Source of the DNA: Thereva unica
Lineage: Eukaryota > Arthropoda > Insecta > Diptera > Therevidae
Length of the DNA stretch: 64,000 nucleotides
Direction of reading: 5' to 3'
Assembly (NCBI GenBank): GCA_949987705.1
Contig: OX465281.1
Span: forward strand, 141,222,876 to 141,286,875
Shown here: piece by piece, positions 21,560-31,163 of the stretch
Position numbering within the stretch: position 1 is the stretch's first letter
Layout: every line of letters starts with the position of its first letter
Position numbers and translations under genes: made by a program
Notes under the pieces: generated by a model
The model's database searches: none
Told to the model about the DNA's origin: nothing
What the model saw: only the letters and a program-made list of their open reading frames with translations

Positions 21560-22005
21560 TCATTCAACTCTGGTAGCTGTCCCGATTGCGTCATTAAGGT
21601 CAAGAGCAGAAATAAATTTTTGCGGCTGTTTATTTCTGTCCAGCTGCACGTAGACAAAACCTCGACGCGTGAAGACTGCAGTCACCATTTTCCTCTTTAG
21701 CAGCTTTCTAGCCATATGGAAGATGTCATTATTTTTTGACGTTAAACTCTCATTGAAATAGATCTGGCTGTCAGAGACAAACCCTAAATTCAGCTCCTTC
21801 AGAGTAAGAGCTCCATGCTGACGCCTCTTTTGCAAAAATTCCTGCTGCCTCTGCTGTCATTCCGCTTCCCGTTGGGTGTCCCGCTGCCTCTGCTGTCATT
21901 CCGCTTCGAGTTTGTGAGCACTGGCGTACTCTTCGTAGCGGATACACTCTCTTCACTCTCGACAAAACCTCTAGTTTTGGGCCTCGATTGACTAGTTTTC
22001 GACAT
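21560..22005 (-). pseudogene. LINE A ORF1, internally shortened
   Basis: The 5' part (ATG at 22005) encodes a basic Ser/Arg-rich N-terminus containing two copies of KRNDSRGS, produced by a tandem duplication of about 39 bp. It then goes out of frame near 21830 with the 3' part, which encodes IYFNESLTSKNNDIF and FTRRGFVYVQLDR. That is the C-terminal 'FP-like' nucleic-acid-binding segment of many insect LINE ORF1 proteins. The central zinc-finger and coiled-coil region expected between them is missing. The product would be about 150 residues even if the frame were continuous. Confidence 0.7.
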
Positions 22006-22169
22006 TTTATATATATATTATTATAAAAACTTTTCAATTGGTAGAATTAAAGAAGATCAAACCGAGCAAAGAAAGAAAAAGACTCGCGGGTTAGTTAATT
22101 ATAAAATCAGCTAGAGTTTGTTAGATTGGAAGACACTAGAAAACTTTGAAAATTACAGGGAGCGGCTAA

Positions 22170-22651
22170 TACCGGAGACAGACTTGTGGTATAGCAATTG
22201 AGATCGGGATATTGCAATATTGCCATATTGCAATATAAAAATGTGAAGACACACTTGCATTAGTATACTAGTTATTTGGTTGTCATTTATCTGTCAGATT
22301 TGCAAATCGAAAAAAATTATTGTGCTGCAGTTAAATTGAAGTTAAATATGAATAGAAATATTGTGAAATTATTATTAATTTATATTAAAAATAAAAGTGA
22401 AATAGAAAATTGAAGAATTAAAATTCTGTTCGAAATTATCATTTTGGGTTATGCCCAGACTATTTTTCGGTTTAAATCTAGGGTATACTGAGCTATACCA
22501 CGAAGTTTTTCTCAATTGGGAAATTGAGTTTCAATGTTGAGTATACTGAGTGTATACCGAGATTTTTTCTCAGTATATAGAGACACACCTGAAGTATATT
22601 GCAATATTGCTCATATTGTAATTACTATACCACAAGTGTGTCTCCGGTATA
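22170..22651. mobile_element. MITE-like element with ~25-bp terminal inverted repeats
   Basis: The left end reads taccggagacagacttgtgg and the right end is the complement of taccggagacacacttgtgg. The inverted similarity continues, weaker, for about 50 bp. The element is about 480 bp and non-coding, with further internal words ('gagtatactgag', 'gtataccgag'). Flanking bases do not give a clear target-site duplication, so the superfamily is open. Confidence 0.68.
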
Positions 22652-23323
22652 AAAGCACGTCTACTCGGAATGCATAAGTACAAGTTTTTATATGTACAAT
22701 GTTTGATATGTACTATGTACTATTTATTATGGACTATATACTGTCAACTATGTTTTATGTGCTATGTACTATGCACAAGGTATTATGTACTATGTATAAT
22801 CTGCTATGTACTAGGTATTATGTACTTTGCATTACGGACTATGTGCTACTTACTATGAATTATGTACTATGAACTATGTACTATGTACTTTGTACTATGT
22901 ATTATGTATTATGTACTATTTATTTTGGACTATATACTACCTACTACATATATACTATCAACTATGTTTTATGTGCTATTTACTATGCACAAGGTATAAT
23001 GTACTATGTATAATCTGCTATGTACTAGGTATTATGTACTTTGCATTACGGACTATGTGCTATTTACTATGAATTATGTACTATGAACTATGTACTATAT
23101 ACTTTGTACTAGGTATTATGTATTATATACTATTTATTTTGGACTGTATACTACCTACTATATACTGTCAACTATGTTTTATGTGCTATGTACTATGTAC
23201 AAGGTATTATGTACTATGTATAATCTGCTATGTACTAGGTATTATGTACTTTGCATTACGGACTATGTGCTATTTACTTTGAATTATGCACTATGAACTA
23301 TGTACTATGCACTTTGTACTATG
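22652..23323 (+). repeat. TATGTAC-type minisatellite with ~212-bp higher-order period
   Basis: Short 7-8-bp words (tatgtac, tatgaac, tattatg) are arranged in a larger unit: 'gcattacggactatgtgct' occurs at 22829, 23043 and 23253, spaced 214 and 210 bp. The array continues on the far side of the BEL/Pao insertion. Tyr/Cys-rich ORFs in it are by-products of the repeat. Confidence 0.9.
23319..23323 (+). other. Target-site duplication CTATG (left) of BEL/Pao 1
   Basis: CTATG flanks the element here and again at 37723-37727, a 5-bp duplication as expected for BEL/Pao integration. Confidence 0.75.
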
Positions 23324-24309
23324 TGAAAAGATTTCTCACAAAAAAAGAAAAGAATTTAGCCGTTCCTTTCGATTTCAATCCGTTTATTATCACTCAATTC
23401 AATCAATTTCACAAATATTCGATTTCAAAAATTCATAATCCGCTAATCTGTTCAATCTTTAAATCCTAGCATTTAACAAATGTTCTACCGGCTAATTCAA
23501 ATTTAATTCACTTTAAGTTTTAACAGCAAATTACTCAAATTAGACAATAAATTCAAATCTATTTCACTTCAAGTTCTAACAATAAATAACTCTCTGTTCA
23601 AATTCACCACCTTCACCTTGACGCTAGTTTGATTCCAATTTTAAATTTTGCCACTTGATTTCTACCATTTAGATTTCCACCGTCACGACCGAAATTTTCT
23701 CTCGAATTCGAATCTTACAACCGGTGTCCCTTTTTAAGTACTGGGACTTAGAAATTTCTAGTCGCTTTTTCAGTTATTTTCCCAGTTTTAGTTTTCCGTT
23801 TTACCTTTTGTTTTTCCCTCTTAATATACAGAGGTATATCTGTCTCGGTCTCCACAAGTCGTTCGTGTCTCCGGTAACGACGTTTTAGTGCGTTAATGCG
23901 CGATCAAACTCAAGTGTCAAAGTGACTGTGGGAAAGTTTGTTTTCATTGTGAAGTGTTGTTATTTTTAAGTTGTAATTACAATATGTGTTTAAATGTTAT
24001 TCTAAATGTACTAGGTAAGTAAATAATGTTTCGTGTTGTCTATCCAAATATTATATATAATAACTATCCTTTCCTACAATTAAGTAAATTAATATAAGAT
24101 CTAATCTTACTTTCTTAACCTATACTGTCTCTAAATTCATTATTAAAAATTCTAATTATGTTTTTCTTTTTAGCTATATCTATATTAGATGTCTCTTCCT
24201 GGGTGGAACGTCTTCCGGTTGCCATCAGATAAGTAGTTTCTTGTTGATATGTATTTTCTTGGTGCTTTGTTTTGATTTCTTTTTAGGCGCTGTGACCAAG
24301 TATCCAACA
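23324..24309 (-). repeat. BEL/Pao 1, 3' LTR
   Basis: It is 986 bp with TG...CA ends (tgaaaagatt ... tatccaaca) and is collinear with 36699-37722. It lacks a 38-bp pyrimidine-rich segment present in the other LTR near 37212-37250. Otherwise only scattered substitutions separate them. Confidence 0.9.
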
Positions 24310-24508
24310 TGCTCCCCGCCTTGAAACCACAGGTTTCAATGTTTATAATATTTGATGTCATCTCGAGGTCTTAGGTCTTCTATGTGATTGTAGGCTGTGG
24401 TTAATCTGTAACAAGGGTCCAGTTAGTTCAAAAGGTTAAGATTTATGCATTTTGTTTATTTTAGGGATGTCATGAATTATCATGGAGGTCATGCATGGGA
24501 ACGCTTGT

Positions 24509-26266
24509 CTAGTTTATGGACTTTGGACTGGTTTGTTTGAATAGGAAATAGGTAAGGGACAAATTTTTGATATGGGTGATGATTGATGATGATTGTGTCT
24601 TGAGAGTGACAACCCTTATTAAATCGTCTTTCCCTGGATGAGTGTCAATAATTCTTCCCATTAACCATTGTGATGGGGGTAGTCTATCGTCTTTGATTAG
24701 GACTAATTCACCTATTCCTACGTTAGGACGTTCCTTTAGCCACTTTGGACGCTGCTGCAGACGGCGTAGATAGTCACTATTCCAACGATCCCAGAATGTA
24801 TGAAATAATTTCTGCACATAGCGATATCTATCCAAATGGCTTATGTTGCTCTCCAATGCTGTAGGTTCTGGTGGCATAAGTATGGGTCCTCCGATCAAAA
24901 AGTGACCTGGTGTTAAGGCTGTTATATCTTGTGGATCTTGTGACATTTCTGTTAGCGGTCTAGAATTCAAACTGGCTTCAATTTGGCTTAGAAGGGTCGT
25001 AAATTCTTCGAAAGTGAGCAGGGCATTACTAATCACTCTTTTCAGATGCGTCTTCACCGACTGGACTCCACTTTCCCACAGGCCTCCAAAATGGGGTGAC
25101 GAGGGTGGGATGAAGTGCCATTTGATGCCTTGATTTTCTATCGCTTGCGCAATTTCACTTTCTTGTTGCTGAATCATTTCAAATTTGTACCGAGTCAAGA
25201 TCGAATTTGCCCCGATAAAGTTGGAGCCGCAATCGCTGTAGATATCGGTACATAATCCTCTTCTTGATACGAATCTTCGAAAGGCGGCTAAGAATCCAGG
25301 TGTGGACAAATCGCTTACGACCTCCAGATGAATCGCCTTAATAGCCATGCATACGAACACGGCGATGTAACACTTGTAGCTTCTCACACCTTTGCCTTTG
25401 GAACTTTTTAGGTCAAATGGACCGCAATAGTCTACTCCACAATGGGCGAACGGCCGTGCCTGCTGCACTCGACATCCTGGTAGATCCGCCATTAGCTGTG
25501 TCCTTGTTTGGGCAGTCTGTTGGAAACAATTAATGCATCGATGGATGTATTTTCGAACTGCGTTTCTAGCATTAATGATCCAATACTTCCGATGGAGTAG
25601 CGACAACATGAGTTGGGAACCGCCATGCATGGTTTTGTGATGTACATCCTTGATGATCAGTTTGGTCAAATGACTCCCTTCCGGAAGAACAATAGGATGC
25701 CGCTCATCGTATGAAATTAACGCGTTCTTTAGTCTACCTCCCACTCTGATCAGTCCACGATCGTCCAAGAATGGGTTCAATTTGAGTAAGCTACTTTTGT
25801 TCGAGATTTGGGTTTGGGATTGCAAGGCAGTGATTTCAGAACTGAAATGCTCTCTTTGAGCCATTTGTATCCACAGAGTTTGAGCCCTTTGGAGTTCTTC
25901 GGTGGTTAAATAAGTTTCTTTGTGGGTATGCGGAAAACTCTTCACATTAGAAATCCAGCGCTGACAGTGGGCCGTGACTCGTATGAGCCTGGAGAGGGAC
26001 GAGAACCTCTCCAGTATGTCGTTGGTTTCACCTGTTTGCACATGGAGTGTTGCTATCTTCTTGCGAAGTCCGATTGCGGTTTCCGTATCGCGTGATTTAG
26101 GCCAGGACTCTTTTGGTTCTTTCAACCATTGAGGTCCTTGCCACCAAAGAGCATGTTCCTTTAATTGTTCGGGTGTCAGGCCTCTGCTCGCACAATCCGC
26201 AGGATTTGACTCTGATGGCACGTGCTTCCATAGATTCTCTCCCAATAATTGTTGGATGTTGGACAC
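24509..26266 (-). pseudogene. BEL/Pao 1 RNase H end and integrase
   Basis: About 585 open codons continue the broken polyprotein. After the end of the RNase H region (ESNPADCASRG) comes an HHCC zinc finger (His210, His214, Cys244, Cys247 in this frame). The integrase core follows, with Asp279 in GVDYCGPF, Asp345 in YSDCGSNF and Glu398 in GGLWESG. It ends with a C-terminal region that finishes about 200 bp before the 3' LTR. Integrase inserts the cDNA into host DNA. The catalytic residues are intact, but the frame is cut off upstream. Confidence 0.92.
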
Positions 26267-26700
26267 TCTGTTGCCAATGAAGGTTTCCCAATTTGATGGA
26301 TGCTTCTTGAGCCAGGCTAATACGATTTTGGAATCTGTCTATGCATACATATCGTTTATATTTAGCTGAACGTCTTTCTTCACTTGAACCATTAATTTTG
26401 CTAACAATGTTGCTCCGCACAATTCTAATTTCGGCAACGAGATTGTCTTTATAGGTGCTACCTTGGTCTTAGCTGATATCAGATGAATGTTGACCTCGCC
26501 ATTAGTTTGTTGAACTCTCACGTAGACCGCTGCTGCGTAGGCCTTCATAGATGCATCGCAAAATCCATGGAGATCTATCCTGACTGCTGTAGGTCCTGTT
26601 TGAATCCGGCGTGGAATTTGGATACGTTCCAGGGCTAAAAGACTTGCTCGATAACCTGTCCAGTGGGCTCCAGATTTGTTGGAATCTCCTCATCCCATTG
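26267..26700 (-). pseudogene. BEL/Pao 1 RNase H region, frameshifted with stops
   Basis: The RNase H-like sequence (DASMKAYAAAVYVR, then LPKLELCGA) is readable only by switching frames near 26640 and 26545. A TAG at 26339-26341 stands where a Trp is expected in the family. These lesions separate the RT part from the integrase part. Confidence 0.82.
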
Positions 26701-29019
26701 TATTCCTGCTAGCCATAGTGCCTGTATGAGGATCTTGGCTTGTATTTTCACCGGTGACAGCCATCCAATTGGATCAAAAAGCTTGGCGACGTCTGACAAA
26801 ACCGTGCGCTTGGTCCATGTTGAAGGTTTGGTTTCCACTTGAAATTTGTACCATAAGCAGTCGGTAGAAGGGTTCCAGAATATTCCTAGCGTCTTGATGG
26901 CCTCGGACTTGATGGGTACTGTTGGGTTTATCTCTCGATGCTCTATCGGAATATGTTGCAAAACACTTTCACTGGTGGATGCACATTTTCTCAGCTGTAA
27001 GCCGCCGCTTTCTAGTAGACAGTGAATTTGGTGTTGTTTGATTCTCGCTTCTTCAGGACTGTCAGCTCCGGAAATTAAGTCGTCGACATAGAATTCAGTG
27101 AGCACAGCTTCCGCTCCAATAGGGTAGTTGGCGTACTCGTCCTTTGCTAATTGATGCATAGTCCGAATCGCCAGATACGGGGCGCTTTTGGTTCCAAATG
27201 TCACCGTGCTCAGCCTGTAATCTCGAAAAGGTTGTTCTGGTGCCTCTCGCCAAATTATCCGTTGGTAGTTGGTGTCCTCTGGATGCATCCGGATTTGACG
27301 ATACATTTTGTGGATATCAGCCGTAAGGGCTACTTTGTACCTTCTCCATCGCATCAAAATAGCATATAACGTTTCTTGGATAGTGGGTCCTTTAAGAAGT
27401 ATGTCATTCAGGGATCTTCCATTACTGGTCCGTCGCGACGCGTCAAAAACTACGCGGACCTTTGTACTCGTGCTGCTTAACTTCAGTACTGCATGGTGAG
27501 GTAAATACGCGCAATTGAAGTACACATCATCGTTTTCGTCGCGCTGTATGAAGGTGGTCTCGGTGTTATTGACGGGTTCCATATGATTAAGCTCTAAGTA
27601 TTCTTTCAAACACTTCTGGTATTCTTCTTTCAGGAAAGGATCTTGAGTAAACCGTTTCTCCAATTGAATCATTCTAACGATGGCCATATTCCTGGATGCT
27701 CCTAGTTTCACTGGATGGTTTTCGAAGGGTAGGCGTACTTGATATCTCCCATCATCACCTCGTTTATAAGTCTCGGTGAAATGTTGTTCACAACGTTCTT
27801 CCTCCTTTGTCAACTGATTGGTAGCAGGCACTTCCTCCAATTCCCAAAATTGTTTTAAGTCGTAGGCCAGGTTTAAATTGACGTGAAAGGTTTTCATATT
27901 CGAAGTCTCACAAACGCGAGCAGATGTTTGACCTGAAAGAATCCATCCAAATATAGTTCGCTGACCAGCTGGCGTCCCAAGCTTTCCTTTCCGTAGTCCA
28001 TCCGCGATGATTAGGGGATAAACGTCAGCACCTAATAAGATATCCACTGTTCCTGGTCGATCGAAGGTGGGATCGGCTAGCGCTAGACCCTCTAAGTGTT
28101 TCCAATTCTCTTTCCTTATTCGTTGATTGGGCAAGACATTAGTGACCTTTGTCACAACCAAGGCCTCCACTTGAATACTATTACCTTCCAGGTCTCTTGG
28201 AGTTAGCATCAGTCTTGTCCGTGAGTTAATTTTGTTGCTAGGAATGCTATCCAATCCAGAGACATTTACATCTACCTTCTCTCGAGTTAAGCCCAGAGAT
28301 TGCACCATACGCTCAGTTGCAAATGAGGCTTGTGACCCCGGATCGATGAGAGCTCGACACACTTCCCTGCGTCCGTTTGGTGATGAAATAGTAACTAAGG
28401 CTGTCGCTAAGAGAACCTGCTCTGATTCGAACGGCTGATTGATCAAGAAGGATTGAGTTGTAGAAGGCTCGGTACCACTATAGGTGGACATGTTGGCTTG
28501 TGTCACGAAGGCATGTTTAGACGATTGTTCTGATTCAATATTTCTATCCTTAGTTTCGGCTGTACTCTGCTCCTTATGCAACGTGGTATGATGAGACTTT
28601 TTGCAGATGAAGCACTTTGATTTTCTTGGGCACTTAGCGGCGAGGTGACCTGTTCCTAAACAATTCAGGCAAAGTCCTTTGGATCTAATCAGCTCTAATT
28701 TTGTTTGATGATCATAGCCTAAGTATTTTGGACACTGTCGCAGGACATGACTTTCATGACAAATCAGGCATGAAGGTCCAGTCATGACGTGGAAGATTTG
28801 AGGCTTCTGCCACGATCGTTCCGGCTGGCTTGCAGGTTTACATTCTGTGAGGGGAGGTCTCCTTTCGGGTGTGATGGCCTCCAAGGTCCGGAAACGGGCC
28901 TCCAAAAATGTCCTGAGTTCATCCCATGGCGGAAGTTCTACCTTTGATCCCAGCGATTGTTCCCATAACGCTGATGTTTCGTATGGCAAGCGTTGCCCAA
29001 TAGAATGTCTCAACATCAA
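26635..29019 (-). pseudogene. BEL/Pao 1 gag C-terminus, protease and reverse transcriptase
   Basis: 794 codons are open. Order: gag C-terminus, then three Cys/His clusters at about 79-150 (CLIC, CLNCLGTGHLAAKC, CFICKKSHH). An aspartic protease with an IDPGSQASF active-site segment follows near 226. The Pao-type reverse transcriptase has VVFDASRR, TADIHKMYRQI and YVDD near 643. A region leading into RNase H ends at a frameshift. Gag packages RNA, the protease matures the polyprotein and RT copies it. The N-terminal gag part is in another frame (break near 29020). Confidence 0.92.
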
Positions 29020-29182
29020 GATTTTGAAGGGCAGCGAGGCTTTCGGAAGTTTTGTCTAGCAGGCCTTTGATAGCATTGGAAGATTCAAGCTTCACCACGG
29101 GTTGTCCAAACAAAACGTCTGGTTGAGCCTTCACCAAAATTCTTTTGTTTTCGTAACGTGCTACTAAGGTGTTCCACGCGCG
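28919..29182 (-). pseudogene. BEL/Pao 1 gag, segment 3' of the errantivirus insertion
   Basis: This is the continuation of the gag reading frame that stops at 35351 on the other side of the nested provirus. It starts in an RAWNTLVARYENKR segment, typical of the BEL/Pao gag DUF1759 domain. It remains in frame until about 29020, where a frameshift separates it from the downstream polyprotein. Confidence 0.82.
29179..29182 (+). other. Target-site duplication CGCG (left) of errantivirus
   Basis: CGCG occurs at 29179-29182 and at 35347-35350. Joining the flanks with one copy gives an uninterrupted BEL/Pao gag reading frame, which confirms a 4-bp duplication of alternating pyrimidine-purine sequence as expected for gypsy-type errantiviruses. 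Confidence 0.88.
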
Positions 29183-29484
29183 AAATATACTTTTCGGACT
29201 CGGATAATTAATAAAAAAAAACAATTTAGACCGAATATTAATTTATTACAGTTGTTATCTATTCAAAAGCTTCTATAAAACTGAATTTATTTCTTAAATC
29301 TATTTTACATTAAACCTAGCTTAAAAATAATTTCCCATGCTCGGATTCTGGGTATTCCTAGTCAGCGTCTACAACGCCGGATGCGTGTTGCAATTTAACC
29401 CCTTTACCTGGATCGTGGAAACTTGGGGTTGACGACATCTTATGTGGTGGAACGTGGAGATGGGGCTAAATGGCATCGGTAATT
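29183..29484 (-). repeat. Errantivirus 3' LTR
   Basis: 302 bp, matching 35046-35346 with one A-run length difference and one C/T change visible. The near identity implies recent insertion or recent conversion. A purine-rich tract (complement of 29485-29497) directly precedes it, as expected for second-strand priming. Confidence 0.92.
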
Positions 29485-29880
29485 CCTCCCCCCTTGGTGT
29501 GAAGCGTGGGCCATAAGAATCTTGATGCTGGTGGTCCAGGCGAAATGTTGTCCGTGAGTTCAACTGTGATGGCAGGTTTTCGGCAAATGTAGATGATGAT
29601 TATAATCATTGCAGATCCTAGGATGACTATGAATCCGCTGGTGTAGGTGTATTTAATCTTCGTTTGGCTTTGCAGGTTTTCCAGGTCAGCTTTGTTTTGT
29701 ATGTTGTACTCCTTTAATTTTTGTAGATTGAGCATCTCGACCGTGGATTCTGGGTACAGGTTTCCGTGCAGCATTGGGAATATATGGATTTCATCCCAGA
29801 AGACGTTGCTGTCATCTCTGTAGATTATGTCATTTATGGTAACTTCGCAGTCTTCGTAGTGGAGCAGGATAGTGCCTTGA
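29466..29880 (-). pseudogene. Errantivirus env, C-terminal stalk and membrane anchor
   Basis: The C-terminal part of env is in a different frame from the main env ORF, so there is a frameshift near 29880. The piece has a coiled, polar stalk followed by a hydrophobic membrane span rich in isoleucine and a short basic-then-acidic cytoplasmic tail that runs into the LTR. In errantiviruses this segment anchors the envelope glycoprotein. With the break, this copy could not make an anchored envelope protein. Confidence 0.82.
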
Positions 29881-31027
29881 AGTGTTGAGTGGTTTTTCCA
29901 CAGGTTGATACGATTGATGTTTTCGGGATGTTCATGACAAGGACATAGTTCGGTTCTGGTTGCAGGATTGTTTCAATTTTTCCAACTTCTTTAACTGTAC
30001 AGTTCGCTGCTTCGCCATTAAGTAAGGGTGCTATGCATTTTGATTGTTCTATGATCTCTTGATTCCTGCTTTCTTGGCAATAAAAGATACCTTCTACCCT
30101 AGGACAAACTTCATCGAAATATTGGATTCTTCTCTTATCAAGGATAACATATGGTTTAGTGGATATTATTTTGGTTTCATTAATCGGAAGTGGAAGGATG
30201 TGGAAAAGGGAGTATTCTTCTCGGGATAGCATTGGAATGCGGACATTGAATATTATATTTGAGTTGTTGTGGTATGCTTGTAGGCTTAATAATTCATATA
30301 TATGATCATTGGATTTAATCTCTATTGACTGATTTATTAAAATTTTCTCAATTAATTCGAGTTCGTTAGGATTTAAAATAAATTTGGATATGATATTGAG
30401 TCTGGCTAGTATGATGGCTTCAACTACGTTAGTGATATGGTTAGTAAGCAAGTCAATGTTGTAATTTATTTGAGAGAGATATTGCATGTGTGAAAGGGAA
30501 ATTTCGTTATTACGGATCTTGTTTGCGATTTGATCTTGATAGCGCTTTAAGTAGTTTGTTATTGTATCCTGTTCTTTGTTAATGTGGTTAGTAATGTTTT
30601 CGAATCTGCTTATCATTACTTTGTTAATTTGGGTCTGTTGATTTACTTCGTTTTTAATTTTTGTTTGTTCTAAGTTAAGTTTTTCTATCTCCTCGTTTAA
30701 GGATTGTGCATCATTTGCGTCCATGTTTCTCGTAATAAATTTGATTGCAGTTCCTAATCCATTTATTAGGCCTCTTTTAACTCTTTGTTTGGGGTTCAGT
30801 GTTTCAAGTTTGTTTTCTAGCTCCCTAAGTTTTAGTTTGGTCACTGTCATTGAGTCCTTTAGTTCGTCTATAGTGTCTAGGTTTTTAATGGAATTTGCGA
30901 TTTGTGTTAAGCTGGCCTTATAGGGATCTAATCTTACTATATGTACTAGATTATAATAGTTAGTAATTGTGCGTGCTGTTCCTAATTTTAAAGGGAGTAA
31001 CCCTTTACTATTGCCTAAGACGTGCAT
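29834..31027 (-). pseudogene. Errantivirus envelope glycoprotein, main part
   Basis: 397 codons from an ATG at 31027. A basic RVKR cleavage-type site lies at residues 82-85 and is followed by a Gly-rich hydrophobic segment typical of the fusion peptide of errantivirus and baculovirus F-type envelope proteins. The remainder is a heptad-like ectodomain rich in Asn/Ile with several cysteines near the C-terminus. Known errantivirus env is made from a spliced mRNA; a strong acceptor lies just upstream (31059). A frameshift near 29880 removes the membrane anchor from this frame, so the gene is broken. Confidence 0.88.
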
Positions 31028-31050
31028 TTCTAATCTTTGCCCGAATGTTA

Positions 31051-31085
31051 GTGATAATCTGAAAAGAAAAATAAAGTAAGGTTTA
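31051..31085 (-). promoter_or_regulatory. Predicted env splice acceptor
   Basis: On the minus strand a pyrimidine-rich run (ttatttttcttttcag) ends in CAG at 31061-31059, 32 nt upstream of the env ATG. Env expression from a spliced subgenomic RNA is established for errantiviruses. This site has survived the replacement of pol. Confidence 0.6.
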
Positions 31086-31163
31086 TTTTATCCTACGTAC
31101 TTAGTCTATGGGATTCTTTATTATGCCTTTTGTAGAGTAGGCTAAAAAATAATAACTTAATTG

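Larger units (their letters stand above)
18128..22010 (-). mobile_element. Non-LTR retrotransposon A (LINE)
   Basis: It runs on the minus strand. The 3' end is a short (ATT)n tail (18128-18150 on the plus strand) preceded by an A-rich 3' UTR. ORF2 is complete and ORF1 is shortened and frameshifted. Its 5' end lies near or beyond 22010 and cannot be fixed. The (ATT)n tail replaces poly(A), as in several CR1/jockey/I-superfamily lineages. I do not assign the clade further. Confidence 0.85.

Noticed and set aside
22170..22651. TA target-site duplication for the MITE
   Set aside because: The flanks do not match unambiguously once the inverted repeat is placed, so I report no TSD.
22670..23296. 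Tyr/Cys/Leu-rich ORFs
   Set aside because: By-products of the TATGTAC minisatellite; the composition is explained by the repeat.
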